A stretch of DNA of 64,000 nt, from NCBI RefSeq assembly GCF_900497805.2, contig NW_020954550.1, forward strand, positions 34,379,078-34,443,077, given 5' to 3'. Source of the DNA: Vombatus ursinus (taxonomy: Eukaryota; Chordata; Mammalia; Diprotodontia; Vombatidae). The translations under genes were made by a program, and so were the position numbers. The notes under the pieces were generated by a model. The model saw only the letters and a list, made by a program, of their open reading frames with translations. It did not search any database and had not been told where the DNA came from. Shown one piece after another: positions 1 through 11,317 of this stretch. Every line of letters begins with the position of its first letter. The first letter of the stretch is position 1.

Positions 1-186
1 CTGTCTGGAGCAGGAAGCAGACTTGGGGGCTTGAAAGAAAGCTAGCAAATGGAGTATTCATTGACTTCTTCAGCTAAGTAAATCAGTGGGAAAATGAACA
101 CTGAGTGTGTTCATTACACGTTGCTATTATATCTCTACAGGCACATGGTTCCCAGAAACCTGTGTAAGCCAATGATCCAAATTATT

Positions 187-445
187 GGAGGCAGCTAGTT
201 GGACAATAGAGTGATGGACCAGAAGTCAGGAAGATCTAAATTCAAATTCAACTTCAGACACTTCCTAGCTGAGTGACCCTGGGCAAGTCACTGATCTGTT
301 TGTTTCCTCACTTGTAAAATGAGGATAATAATAACACCTACCTCACAAGGTTGTCATGAGGATCAAATGAGATAACATTTGCATAGCACTTAGCACAGTG
401 TCTGACATGTATTAGGGCTTAATAAATGCATATTCTTTTCCCTGC
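187..445 (+). mobile_element. MIR/THER1-type CORE-SINE
   Basis: A tRNA-derived head is followed by the CORE segment ('gtgaccctgggcaagtcac') and an L2-like tail ('gaggatcaaatgagataa', 'cagtgtctgacatgta', 'aataaatgc'). The order head-core-tail shows plus orientation. It is nearly full length with many substitutions, as expected of an ancient SINE. No target-site duplication can be seen. Confidence 0.8.
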
Positions 446-504
446 CCCATATCAGGGAAGCAGCTATTCTATTAATATGTTAATCCTCTGTTAATTAACC
501 AGCT

Positions 505-600
505 ATGTGAAGCATTTATTAAGTTCCTACTATATGCCAGTCACTCTGTTAGGCACTGGGGATAAAAAGACAAAAGTGAAACTCCCAATGTCCAATTCCT
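505..600 (-). mobile_element. L2 LINE 3' end fragment
   Basis: The reverse complement of the L2 3' terminus is visible as 'catttattaagttcctact', then 'tgttaggcactggggata'. Only the last hundred or so bases of the LINE remain, the usual product of 5' truncation. Confidence 0.65.
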
Positions 601-2148
601 TTTGAATAGTTAGTAACTGTCCAAACCTCAGGACTGGTGGGATCCCAAATTAATTGGTTTCAAGAATAAACAAAAGAAGTGAACAATGGAAAAAGAAATT
701 CTAGCCATCTTCTTTTCCCTTCTCCTTTCTTGATTCTTTCTACTTACTTGCTCCATTCTACCTTAATGTGAATTTCTGGAATAAGAAGAAAAGACATAAA
801 AATCAAGAGTAATCTTTTCCCCCTCACCAAAACCCCATGACCTCATAATTCTCTGTCACCACTGTTGGCCTCTGGATTCTGACCCTTATGTCTGCTTAAA
901 ATAATACCCGGAAATCCCTTTACTTACTTAAGCCCATCTGATAGAGAAGAAATTAATGTTCTTAATAATTTCCATGGGGAAGGTTGTGCTAACTTGACAG
1001 AAAAATGAAATTTGTAGAATTTAAGACTGCTTTTAAATAGCTGATAAAAGAGCCATGTGTGATCATCTATGGAGCAAAACAAGACTAAGTATAATCTATG
1101 GCCCAATGGCCTGAATCTATTCTTTGGGATTTCTCAGTAATCCTACTCTTTGGATAATATCTCCACTGGGAATTCTTTGGTGAACATCAAAATCTAGGTT
1201 ATTTTGTTTATCATTTAGGTTTCCCTTGGGAACATCAGAAAACCACTTGTGTCTAGGTCTCAGTGAAGGTAAAAGATCCTTCACCTCCCACACATCACTT
1301 AGGCTAACAATATATTGAATATAGGGCAGGCTTGATTTAACCTGACAACAACAACAACAACAAACAATGAACCTGAAATAGAAATGATTTCCACCTGAAT
1401 TCAAAAAAAGTCATGATAACTTTTCCTTTCCTCTATGATGACTTCAAACTCCACAGAGCCTGGTAATTTTCTAGACCTATAATACTAATCTAGGTGGAGA
1501 GTCTTCCTCCAATAGGGAAAGAACTTGGTGTTGCTAAAGAGTACAATGACTTCCCCCTATTGTGAACCATTCTTAACTTGAAGCCTATACATTCCTATGT
1601 ACTTATGGCACTGATCTACATTACAAGGAAAAGCCAATAGGATTTACTCATTGATCCCAAGGACTTGTATAATTCATATAACACACACACATATTAGTGA
1701 AGGACAAGGTCCAGGACAAGTTTATACCTATACATTGTGGCTCTGTCCCAGGCTACTCCTTGGCTCTACATCCTACTTAAAACATGAAATCCTATGCTTG
1801 ATTCAGGAACTCTTCTTTGTCCTTGAAGCTGAAACCCAGAATTTCTCCACTTGCCCAAGATTTGTTCATCACTACACTGATGCTTTTCCCACTGTCATGA
1901 CTGGAACTACATATTTCCCTTTCTCTTAGGACCAGGTGGCTCTCTGGAAGGATCTTAGAAATGTTTAGAGAACCAAGCTTGTGTCTGTGTGTACCTCCTC
2001 TCCTGCTTTCCTTTCTCAGCTCTAATTCTCTGTTTTAAGCTGCTTTTTGCTGCTTTTCCATCAAGGTGCTGCTGCCATCTGCTGGAGCTGTCACCTGCTG
2101 CTGCAGCCCTTAATCCTTAATACCTTAAGGTAATGTTAACTTCTTTTT
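600..2148. other. Unassigned AT-rich sequence, no gene seen
   Basis: I recognise no gene, RNA or transposon here apart from a short (ACA)n run at 1344-1364. The minus-strand frame of 95 codons at 1117-1404 includes a poly-cysteine run translated from that repeat and shows no domain. The right end (about 2060-2110) is locally richer in CTG/CAG and holds a candidate CTCF motif, listed separately. Confidence 0.5.
2072..2085 (-). promoter_or_regulatory. Candidate CTCF-binding motif
   Basis: Read on the minus strand the 14 bases are CCAGCAGATGGCAG, which fits all 14 positions of the core CTCF consensus CCASYAGRKGGCRS as I remember it. It lies in a short CTG-rich island outside any repeat I recognise. 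A 14-base degenerate motif can occur by chance in 64 kb, so this is a candidate only. Confidence 0.3.
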
Positions 2149-2149
2149 T

Positions 2150-2810
2150 TGAGACAATATTTTTTACCATTACAACATCTCTACTATTCATCTCTTTATT
2201 TCCACTCACATAGCCATCATCCTAGTTCAGACTATTGTTTCCTCTTGCCTGCACTATTTTATAGCCAGCTAATTGGTCTCTCTGCTCAAGTCTCTCCTCA
2301 CTTTAATTCTTCCTTTGCAAAACTGACAAAGTGATTTCCCTACACTACAATTCTGACTGTGGCAATCCAACTATTTTAGAGGCACATGGTGTAATCATTG
2401 AAGTCAGGTTCAAATCCTACATCTGACACATACTGGTTGTATGACTATGATTCATCCAGATTTTAGTGTTTCTCATATAATAACACCCAAAATCTAACAT
2501 TTTAGCCTTTGTATTATCTTCCTCCTTCCCCCATTCCTGGAAAGTACCTTTTTTTTTTTTTACTTTTGTCTCTTTGAATCCCAAGTTTCCTTGAAGAGTA
2601 AACTTAAACATCAGCTTCTACATGAAGCCTTTCTGATCTTGCCGCCCATCTGTCTTCCCTTCTAATTGCCCTATCTGACCATAGATAGCTTTATGCATAT
2701 AGAATATAAGTTTCTTGAGAGCAAGGTCTGTTTCACTTTTATCTTTGTATCTCAGTGTTTAATGCAACATCTGCATCATAGTAGGCACTTATTCAATGTT
2801 TGTTGATGGA
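2150..2810 (+). mobile_element. L2 LINE, 3' region, interrupted
   Basis: The left part (about 2160-2345) matches the pyrimidine-rich L2 region downstream of its reverse transcriptase ('gcctgcactattttatagcc', 'ctgacaaagtgatttccc'). The right part (about 2585-2810) is the L2 3' terminus with 'catgaagcctttctgatctt', 'atagtaggcactt' and the end 'caatgtttgttga'. A short SINE fragment and unassigned bases lie between, so this is one L2 copy split by later insertion. The plus-strand frame at 2149-2334 is inside it and is not a gene. Confidence 0.7.
2375..2450 (+). mobile_element. MIR-type SINE fragment inside L2
   Basis: The head and box-B region of a CORE-SINE ('gtcaggttcaaatcctacat', 'ctgacacatactgg') lies between the two L2 parts and reads in the same orientation. 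The tail is not recognisable. Confidence 0.5.
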
Positions 2811-2984
2811 TCAGTTGATTGGCTATTCCAGGCCACCATACCTGACAGCTAATCAACACATTTCTCACTCTTTTTAATGTTAGTTGGATAGCCATGCTTA
2901 GCCAGCACACTAAACAGACTCTTAGGCAGTTGTCAGGAATTTTCTCAACTTCAGGCATTTCTCCTTAATGGGAAATCCTTATGT

Positions 2985-3085
2985 CCTTCCTCCTTGTTGG
3001 GGCTGCTTAATTCTTTGTATCTTAAGCATTTAGCACAGAGTCTGGCATATTATAGGTACTTTAAAAATGCTTGCTTAATTGATTC
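2985..3085 (+). mobile_element. L2 LINE 3' end fragment
   Basis: The L2 terminus is visible as 'tttgtatcttaagcattta', 'gcacagagtctggcatatta' and a closing 'aatgcttgcttaattga'. It is a second, independent L2 tail about 200 bp after the previous one. Confidence 0.65.
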
Positions 3086-3554
3086 AGAGAGGTGAGTGAA
3101 TTCCTTTTGGCTTTCATCACATCCCTGATAGCTTCTTTTAGCTTCAAGGAGATACTTGGTAAAACTTGAGAGTAAGGAGTAAGGGTAGTGACCTTAGTCC
3201 TACATTTTAACCTGAGGTCTAGGGACTTGGATTTTAAAAATATAGATAATGATATTTCAATAAAATTGGTTTCCTTTATAATCTTATTTTTTATTTTATA
3301 CATTTGAAAGCATTATTTTGAGAAGGGGCTCACAGATTTCATCAGACTGCCACAGGGGTTCATGATATATACAAAAATATAAATAATCCTGCACTAAGAC
3401 AAATGTTAGGCCTATATGAAGGAAACCTTATCAATATCTGAGTAAAGGTGAGGTTGTACTTTTATTCTTAGTCTCACAGTTTAATCTTTTTACCTAGACA
3501 TTGATTTTAGCATCAAAGAACTTGAAGAAAATTTGGTGATCATCTGAACAACTC

Positions 3555-3715
3555 ATATATTTTCAGAAGGAAAAACTGAAGCCCAGAAAAGATTAGTGAC
3601 TCATCTAAGGTTACATAATTAATTAATGGCAGACCTGAAAACAGAACTCACGTCTCTTGATGCCCAGTCTAGGTTTCTCTGCACTATACTACTCCTATGA
3701 ATATCTTGTATTTAC
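3555..3715 (-). mobile_element. MIR-type CORE-SINE fragment
   Basis: The reverse complement of a CORE-SINE shows 'aaaactgaagcccagaaaag', 'gacctgaaaacagaactcac' and a head ending near 'ctgcactatactactcc'. Substituted and lacking part of its tail. Confidence 0.6.
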
Positions 3716-3799
3716 AACTATCCCCAAAGCCTCTTTAAACATGTTATGATATGTCCCAGAAATCTCTATTCTGAGAGGTCTCAAATTATCTTCAGTCTT

Positions 3800-3943
3800 G
3801 TTTTTTTTTTGACTAGGCAATGGGGTTAAGTGATTTGCCCAGGGTCACTTAGTTAGTAAGTGTCAAGTGTCTGAGGCCAGATTTGAATTCAGGTCTCCCT
3901 GACTCCAAAGTTGAAGCTCTATCCACTGCATCATGTATCTGCC
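3800..3943 (-). mobile_element. Mar1-head SINE with poly(A) tail
   Basis: In minus orientation it starts with a T-run (the poly(A) tail), then 'gtgatttgcccagggtcac', 'agatttgaattcaggtctcc' and the tRNA-like head 'ctctatccactgcatcatg'. Flanking 'tcagtctt' on both sides (3792-3799 and 3945-3952) looks like a short target-site duplication. Ending in poly(A), with no RTE tail, suggests mobilisation by L1. Confidence 0.7.
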
Positions 3944-3944
3944 C

Positions 3945-4300
3945 TCAGTCTTTTCTTCATAAACAAAAACAAATCCATATTTGGCTGAGCTACCAGTTTG
4001 TGTGATGCCAAGTTAGGAAGCCTGCTTCCTTCCCAAAGCATTGACTGTTTCCCAACTTTTATTGAAGATGGCCCCTGTGATAAGAAGTGATAGCTGATTT
4101 TGAAAGAAATTGATTGTATGAAAGGGACAGCGACTGGATTTGTGATTTTTTCCATGTGAGGGACTTCCCATATGAGAAAACCTCTCCTACCAATTGAAAC
4201 TACACTTACTCCTTACCCTCAAGCTTTACCAAGAATTTCCTTGAAGCTAAAAGAAGCTACCAGGGATTAGCAATGTACCTTCTCTTCAACTTAAAATCTT
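3945..4300. other. Unassigned sequence
   Basis: No repeat or gene recognised. A minus-strand frame of 74 codons (3931-4155) starts in this segment and runs into the SINE, with no domain. Confidence 0.4.
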
Positions 4301-4320
4301 AGAAAGTGGCCTAGTATCTA

Positions 4321-4975
4321 AATCCCAAAGAGATCATAAAAATGAGAAAAGAACCCATATGCACAAAAATATTTATAGCAGCTTTTTTTTTTTGTGGTGG
4401 CAAAGAATTGGAAATTGAGGGGATGCACATCAGTTGGGGAATGGCTGAACAAGTTGTGGTGTATGAATGTAATGGAATACTAATGAGCAGGTAGACTTCA
4501 AAAAAACCTGGAAAGACTTATATGAACTGATGCTGAGTGAAATGAGCAGAACCAGGAGAACATGATACCCAGTAACAGCTACATTATGTGATGACTAACT
4601 TTGATAGACTTATCTCTTCTTAGCAATGCAAGGATCTAAGACAATTCCGAAAGACTCATGATGGAAAATGTTGTCCACATCCAGAAAAAGAACTATGGAG
4701 TCTGAATGCAGATTGAAGCACGTCATTTGCTTTTTCTCTATTTTATATTGTTTTTTCTCATAGTGTCTCCCATTGGTTTTAATTCTTCTTTACAACATTA
4801 CTAATGTGAAAATAGGTTTAAATATGAATGTGTATGTTGAGCCTATGTCAATTTACACACCATATTGGGGTGGAGGAGGAAAGAGATGGGAAGAAAATTT
4901 GAAACTCAAAATATTGTGGAGATGAATATTGAAAACTAAAAATAAATAAATAAATTACAAAAAAAGGAAAAAAAA
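4321..4975 (+). mobile_element. L1 LINE, 5'-truncated 3' end
   Basis: This is the marsupial L1 3' end: 'aatatttatagcagc', 'tggcaaagaattggaaattg', 'ggaatggctgaacaagttgt', 'gaccaggagaac'-like text and a closing A-rich tail. It is bracketed by an imperfect duplication (4302-4316 'gaaagtggcctagta' and 4976-4990 'gaaagaggcttagta', 13 of 15 identical), as expected of target-primed reverse transcription. No ORF2 codons beyond the extreme 3' part remain. Confidence 0.85.
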
Positions 4976-4990
4976 GAAAGAGGCTTAGTA

Positions 4991-5101
4991 CACAAAATGT
5001 TAAGGGATTTACCTAGCATCACCCAATCAAAGGAAGGAGTTGAACCAAAGTTTTCTTGACTTTAAAGCTAACACTTTAACCATGGTGCCATGATGCCTTG
5101 A
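4991..5101 (-). mobile_element. MIR-type SINE fragment between two L1s
   Basis: The head half of a reverse-oriented CORE-SINE is visible: 'gttaagggatttacctagca', 'aggaaggagttgaaccaaag', then the head 'actttaaccatggtgccatg'. One L1 is inserted at its left and another at its right edge, so this SINE predates both. Confidence 0.6.
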
Positions 5102-6206
5102 TTTTTTAAAGTTTTTTTTTAAATATTTATTTATTTATCTTTAGTTTACAACATTTACTTTTATAAGATTTTGAGTTCTAAATTGTCTCCTCTTCCCTCT
5201 CCTCCCCCCTCCCCAAGATGGTGTACAATCTGACATAGGCTATACATGTACAATCATATTAAATACATTTCCACATTAGTCATATTGTAAAGAAGAATTA
5301 GAACCAAAGGGGGAAACCATGAGAAAGAAGAAACAAAATAAAACAAAAAAATAAAATTGTATGCTTTAATCTGCATTCAGACTCCATAGTTCTTTCTCTG
5401 GATGTGGGTAACATTTTCTGTCATGAGTCTTTTGGAGTTGTCTTTAGATCCTTGCATTGCTGAGAAGAGCTAAGTCTATCAAAGTTAGTCATTATACAAT
5501 GTTACCGTTGCTGTGTATGGTGTTCTCCTGATTCTGCTCACTTCCCACAGTATTAGTTCATGTAAGTCTTTCCAGGTTTTTCTGAAATTCACCTGTTTAT
5601 CATTTCTTATAGAACAATAGTATTCTATTACATTCATATATCACAACTTGTTCAGCCATTCCCCAATTGATGGACATCCACTCAATTTCCAATTCTTGGT
5701 CACAACTAAAAGAGCTGCTATAAATATTTTTTTACATGTGGATCCTTTTCCCATTTTATGATCTCTTTGGGATATAGACCTAGAAGTGGTATTGTTGGGT
5801 CAAAAGGTATGAACAGTTTTATAGCCCTTTGGGCATACTTACAAATGCTCTCCAAAATGGTTGGATCAGTTTACAACTCCACCAGTAATGCATTAGTGTT
5901 CTGATTTTCCCATGTCTTCTCCAATATTTATCATTTTCCTGTTTTGTCATGTTGGCCAACCTTATAGGTGTGATGTGGTTCCTCAGAGTTGTTTTGATTC
6001 ACATTTCTCTAATCAATAGTGATTTAGAGGATTTTTTATATTACTATAGATAACTTTGATTTCTTCATCTGAAAACCCTGTTCATATCTTTTGATCATTT
6101 ATCAAGTGGAGAATGATGTGTATTATTATAAATTTGACTCAGTTCTCTATATATTTTAGAAATGAGGCCTTTATCAGTGACACTGGCTCTAAAAAATATT
6201 TCCTAG
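5102..6206 (-). mobile_element. L1 LINE, 5'-truncated, minus strand
   Basis: It begins with a T-rich tail complement, followed by reverse-complement L1 3' UTR ('cagactccatagttctttct', 'ttgttcagccattccccaat', 'tttttacatgtggatcc'), and ends near 'aatgaggcctttatcagtga'. A 14-base duplication with one mismatch flanks it (5088-5101 'ccatgatgccttga' and 6207-6220 'ccatgctgccttga'). Length about 1.1 kb; truncated near the end of ORF2. Confidence 0.9.
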
Positions 6207-6284
6207 CCATGCTGCCTTGAAACAAAAGTGGATAGTAACTCACCATTTATTACTATAAGATATTCAGGTCTTATTACAATAATA

Positions 6285-6550
6285 AATAATACCACCTAGC
6301 AGTTATATAATATTTTCAGGTTTTCAAAATGCTTTACAAATATTACTTCAGTTTATTCTCACAATAACCCTGGGAGATAGCAGCTGTTATTATCCACATT
6401 TTATAGAAGAAGAAACTGAAGCAGATAGAAATTGAATGACTTGCCTTGAATCACATACCTAGTAAACATCTGAAGTCAAATTTGAACTCAGAGTTTTCTG
6501 CTTCCAATATTAGCACCTTTATCTACTGGACCACACAGCTATCTGAAGTA
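6285..6550 (-). mobile_element. MIR-type CORE-SINE
   Basis: A nearly full-length reverse MIR: 'attttcaggttttcaaaatg', 'ctcacaataaccctgggaga', 'agaagaagaaactgaagcag', 'ttgaactcagagttttctgc' and a head ending 'ctggaccacacagctatctg'. Confidence 0.8.
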
Positions 6551-6554
6551 ATTT

Positions 6555-7450
6555 ATTGATTATTATTTCTATTACTATAATCAAAATCTCATAAGCTAAA
6601 CATGGTAGGTTTATGTTTTAGCTCAAGTCAAGGTTAGTTTATAATTACCTTTGTGCTTATCCTAGACATGTCACTAAGTGAAATGTCTGTGGGGGCTTCC
6701 TCTTGAATATAAAAATAGGTTACCTTTAATTTTGGGTGTTCACATTAATCCATCTCCATGGAGATAAAGCTCTCTACATTACCCGACACTTCAATATGTT
6801 TTAAGAGGTATGGTAAACACAGGCTACAAAGGCCACTGTGAATCCCTGAATGTGGCCCAAAAAAAGGAAACTTCTGTTGCTGAACTTTCTTTATGTTGTC
6901 ATCTGGCCAGGCATGACAGCACAACCTTTGGGAATGTTCTTCTCTTTTTCAGATGTTCATTGGTTTCCACTTGAAGCGTCAAGAAGTTATCTGTGAACAT
7001 CAATAGACTTTGTCTTCTTCCTCCACCTTTCTATTGGAGTGGAATTAAACATAAATATTTTTTCATTTTTTTTTGTCCCCATGGAAAAAACCCAGAATTT
7101 TTTCCCCTTCAGCAAAGCTAAAGAGAGACTTATCAAGTTGTTTTTCTTCAAGTTTCTAAATCCAGCTGTGCTGTTCATTAGTAAACTTAGCCATTCCTTA
7201 TTGCAGTGTTAAGTAAACCATAAAAAAAGTCAGAAAGAAGGGAAGGGAAAGGATATGTTGGGGAAATTAACTTCAAGCTCATGAGAAGTTGTTGCCTTTT
7301 TATATAAGAAAATAAATACCTAGAGAAAGTCTTTTTCAGTTGGAATATTTAAAAACAAGTTGAATCTTAATGAAAAAGACCTTTTAAAAAAATTTCAGTC
7401 AAGTTATTATTTTATCCATTACATTTGATGTGAAATTTTATTGCTAATAT
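6555..7450. other. Unassigned sequence
   Basis: No gene or known repeat recognised over about 900 bases. The minus-strand frame at 6987-7178 (63 codons) is lysine- and phenylalanine-rich without any domain. Sequence is AT-rich with several short homopolymers. Confidence 0.4.
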
Positions 7451-7454
7451 CTGC

Positions 7455-7665
7455 AAGGCTGCATGGTACTAGTAGGAAATGTTTGAATTTAGTTTGAGAA
7501 CCTGGATTCAAATACCACCTCTTCCACTAATTACTTGTATGATCTTGGTCAAGCAATGTAACTTCCTCACATGTATATTATTAGATCATGAAAAATTAAT
7601 AATAATAATTTATAATCATATTGTTAGATAACTTCTAAGGTTCCTTCTTGCATTAAATTTTTGAG
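7455..7665 (+). mobile_element. MIR-type CORE-SINE, diverged
   Basis: Head and core are visible as 'ctgcatggtactagtaggaa', 'cctggattcaaataccacct', 'gatcttggtcaagcaatgta' and 'cttcctcacatgtatatta', followed by a tail resembling 'taaggttccttcttgcat'. Confidence 0.6.
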
Positions 7666-7759
7666 TTTTCATTACTTCTTATTCAAGCTATTGTTGAATC
7701 TCATTTCTTCTTTCTACATCGTAATTCTCAAATGTGTTTTAGTCTCAATTGTTCAGTCA

Positions 7760-8235
7760 CAAGGTTTTGGTCACTTAATTCAGTTTGATTGAGATATTTA
7801 TTAAGTGCTTTCTATATGTAAAGTACAGTGCAGAACACTGAGCACACAAAACTGAGAAACAACAGGGACCACACCAAGTATCGGATAGCTAGATCACTGG
7901 AACTGGAGTCCAAAAAACTGACTCTGATACTTACCAGCTGTGATCATGGGAAAATCATTTAACTATCTTGGACCATGGTCTTCTTATCTATAAATTATGA
8001 ATAATAATACCCATATGTTCTATCTTACTTATTGTGAGGCTCAAATGAGATAGAGTATATGAAGTACTTTTAACACTTTTAAAGTTCTAAATCAATGATG
8101 GTTATCATTAAGGTGGGCTTCACCCCCCAGGAACTCTTAAATCAGTAGTGGCAAGGTAAGGGTGGGGAAAAATGAACATAAAATAACTGTAATAAAAGCT
8201 AGAACATAATGAAGTGCATGGAAAATAATGCCAAA
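7760..8235 (-). mobile_element. L2 LINE 3' end, split by a MIR
   Basis: The terminus in reverse ('tatttattaagtgctttcta', 'gcagaacactgagcacacaa') occupies 7760-7870, and 'caggaactcttaaatcagta' plus following text resume it from about 8110. The intervening MIR is younger. The join is inferred from the order of L2 parts. Confidence 0.55.
7872..8110 (+). mobile_element. MIR-type CORE-SINE nested in L2
   Basis: Full order of head ('atagctagatcactggaact'), core ('atcatgggaaaatcatttaa', 'gtcttcttatctataaatt') and tail ('gaggctcaaatgagataga', 'aagttctaaatcaatgatgg'). Confidence 0.75.
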
Positions 8236-8269
8236 AAGAACTGCCCTATACATTCAGTGAAGGAGGGAT

Positions 8270-9500
8270 CATTTATAAGTGTAAAGTAAATCCTATAATC
8301 CCATATGCAACCATCCTTTCTAAAAGAAGAAATTAAAGGAAAACTTAATGGTTTGTATACAAGGGAAGGAAACCAATATCAGAGCAGCAACTCAGTTCTT
8401 GCCAAAAAAAAAAAGGAAAAAAAGAACCCAGTCTTAAAAATCCACTAAAGTGACAGGGAAACTAAAGACGCAAACACAGAAGACAATGAGTTGAAAACAT
8501 CTTCAAGAAAAACCTCAAAGAGAAATGCAGACACAAGTCTGCATTTGAAACCAAGGCCAAAAAGAGTTCTGAGAAGAATTAAAGCAAGAGCTAAAGAAAG
8601 AAATAAAAAGACCAAAAATGATTTTTACAAATCAAATAAGAGCAGTAGAGGAAAAAGGGGAGGGGAAAATAATAAAAAAGAAAGTTTTGAAAAGAAAATT
8701 TAAAGCTTTGTAAAAGACATACAAAACCTTACTAAAAGAAAAAAACTCATTAAAAATTAGAATTGGCAAAATGGAAGCTAATAACTCCATGAGACATCAA
8801 GAAGTAATAAAACAAAGTCAAAAGACTGAAAACAAATAAGAAAATATGAAATATTTCATAGAAAAAAACAATGAATCAGGAATACAGAGGAGAAATAATT
8901 TAAGAATCACTGGACTATCTGAAAGACCTAGACACAAAAAGAGTCAAGATATCATATTGCAAGAAATTATAAAAGAAAACTGCTCAAATATCTTAGAACC
9001 AGAGGTCGAATAGCAAATGAAAGAATTCACTTGTAATAAAACCCCAACTCAAAATGTTTTTCCCCTTCAGCAATATTCAGCCAGGAATATTATAGCCGAA
9101 ATCCAATGCTCTTAGGTCAAGGAGAAAATAATGCATGCAGCCAGAAAGAAAGAATCCAAGTTAATTATAATCACACAAGATTTAGCATTTACCACTTTAC
9201 AGGCATGTCAGGCTTGTAATATAATTTTCTGGAAGACAAAGGAGTTAAGATTACAACCCAGAATAACCTACCCAGCAAAAATGAATCTAGTCCTATGGAG
9301 GCAGGAGTGGATATTTGATTAAATATAGGGTTTTCAAGCATTTTTGATAAAAAGATCAGAAGTGAATAGAAAATTTAACATTCAAACTTAAGACTCAAGA
9401 GAAGCATAAAAAGGTGAACATGAGTAACAAATCATAAAGGTATAAACAAGTTTAAGCTGTATATAATCTTATGTGGGGATATAACACACATAACCCTTCA
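8270..9500 (+). mobile_element. Old L1/HAL1 ORF1 relic
   Basis: The DNA is related to L1 ORF1 seen elsewhere in the window: a lysine-rich coiled-coil part (about 8460-8760), an RNA-binding part ('ggactatctgaaag', about 8910), then 'atcttagaaccagaggtcg' and a C-terminal part ('ccagcaaaaatgaat', about 9270) that parallels the ORF1 C-terminal domain. Many stops and shifts break the frame; the open frames at 8491-8703 and 9131-9322 are remnants of it. It is markedly more decayed than the HAL1 copies at 38 and 56 kb. Confidence 0.7.
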
Positions 9501-9514
9501 GTATAAGAAGGGAT

Positions 9515-9655
9515 CTTCAAGTTAAGTTGATACAAATGAGGAAACAGAGGTTCAGAAAAGGTAGCTGATTTGCCCAAAGTCACACAGGTCATCAGTGCTA
9601 GAGCTAGAGCTATATAACCCAGGTCTCCTGACTCCTCTTCTTGGCTCTGTTCCCT
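9515..9655 (-). mobile_element. MIR-type CORE-SINE fragment
   Basis: Reverse core and head: 'aaatgaggaaacagaggttc', 'gatttgcccaaagtcacaca', 'aacccaggtctcctgactcc'. The 3' tail is missing. Confidence 0.7.
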
Positions 9656-9659
9656 TCCT

Positions 9660-10450
9660 TAGCAATTCCTCAGTTGGTACTGAATGTCATTGACCTCTAT
9701 TATTTCATACCATTACAGAGTAATTTATCTTTTTCCTCAGTTGAATTAAGATGAGTATTGCGATTTTCTGACTGGTACTCTGGGAATAATAAGGATACCC
9801 AGGCTAAGGACTGGAGTTGGGAAACTTAACTAAAGTTAATAAAATGCTTTTATGAGTTTTTTTTTCTTCCCTGAAAGGTAGGACAGAAGATTTAAGGAGG
9901 CTGTGGTGCATTGAAGCAGAATCTGAAATATGGCTTGCTATATTTCCCTAGTTAACCCATTTTGCCTTCAGGAGCTGAAACATACCAAATTCATGGGCTG
10001 TTAATGTCACCTGTCTAGTGCTCCCTTGAACTCCATTTGGTTCAAGTTTGAATTCCTTTATCTAGATTCCATTAAATAACTCAAAAGTTGGCATATTCTA
10101 TCAGGCTACCAGAGTCAGAACTAGCCTAGGTGACTCCCTTCTCTTTAGAACCAGCTACTTGACTAGCCTTCTCTCTTATTCATGTCCTAAATTGTCATCC
10201 CCTTGGGTCCTGTGACCATCACTTTTTCACCTTCCCCTGGCTTGAGAAATCTCAGAAGGACCCCAGGATTACTTTAGGGGACCAACAGTTTGAGGGTGCA
10301 AGAGTTTCTGGTACAGATGGGACGTATTGACTGAATCAGCTGCCAACAGAGTCACCTCCTTGACCCCATATTTAAAAAATCAGCTCTAAGCCTTTCTAGT
10401 TGCTAGCTTCCTATGTTCATCCTTTTCAAAGTACCTTGTAGAACTTTCTC
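9660..10450. other. Unassigned sequence
   Basis: No recognised repeat, RNA or coding region over about 800 bases. Confidence 0.4.
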
Positions 10451-10600
10451 TATAATGGTACAGTGGCAAGATGGTCAGAGGTAAGGGCAGAGAACCAGGT
10501 TCATATCTTGGCTCTGCCACTCATTATGCCAATGATAACTTCATTTCTCCCAGCTTTAGTTTCCTCATATGTGAAAGAAAAGACTATATGGTATGTGGAC
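10450..10600 (+). mobile_element. MIR-type SINE fragment
   Basis: Head and core: 'atggtacagtggcaagatgg', 'ggttcatatcttggctctgc', 'tttagtttcctcatatgtga'. Two overlapping plus-strand frames here (from 10463 and 10471) are by-products of this SINE. Confidence 0.6.
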
Positions 10601-10695
10601 TTTTCAGCTTTCAATTCTTTTTCTTCCACTCTTTCCATCTTTTGATGCTCTCTGAAATGTAGTTTTTTTTCTTAAGACATCTTTCAACATCCTCT

Positions 10696-11317
10696 TGTGA
10701 AACCTATGAGCCCCACTCACAAAAAGAGTTGACAGTGTGAGGAAGAAAACATCTATAAAGCCTAGACTGTGGAAACATAGAGCAGAGCAATGGGTACCTC
10801 AGAGGATGTTGCCCTGTCACCTGTTTCAACAATTTAACTAACTTCCTAAAGCCCCACATTACATGTGAATATAATTGCAAGGCAAATGCCACCCTCATCC
10901 ATCCATAGCAAAATAATTCCTATACCCTAGTAGGCATAAGTTTCACAATACAAGCTCACCCTGTGTGTGCAGCCCAGATACACCTCCAACCCATCCCCTT
11001 ATATAAAGCTATGCCCTTCTAAAAGTTGTATTAAAAACCCGTGTTTTGTCCACTGGTTGGCTAACCTTTACCAGAGCAAATCAGTCAGCTTGGTCACGGA
11101 GGCTGACTCACTAGTAGGATGGGGGAGTCCACCTTGTGGTACCTTCCTGTACCCCTGTAAGCATCGATAGCTCCTGGGAGACAGCTTCCATTGGTCTTGC
11201 CAAACACCATCCCTAGCCCTGTGCATTTATCCCTGATGTTACAATAAACATCATGTATTGTGCATCACTCTTGGGTGAACCCGAGTTATTCAGGCTCTGA
11301 CACTTTTGTGTCTGGCA
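10696..11317 (+). mobile_element. Solo LTR of an endogenous retrovirus (fossil)
   Basis: The 622-base unit starts with TG ('tgtgaaacctatgag') and ends with CA ('ttgtgtctggca'). The four bases CTCT flank it on both sides (10692-10695 and 11318-11321), which would suit a 4-bp target duplication of an ERV1/gamma-like element. Inside are a TATA-like box ('ttatataaag', 10999-11008), an AATAAA poly(A) signal (11243-11248) and a short U5-like end, in the order expected of U3-R-U5. No internal retroviral region adjoins it, so it looks like a solo LTR left by recombination. Age cannot be judged from one copy; it looks old. The family is not identified. Confidence 0.65.
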
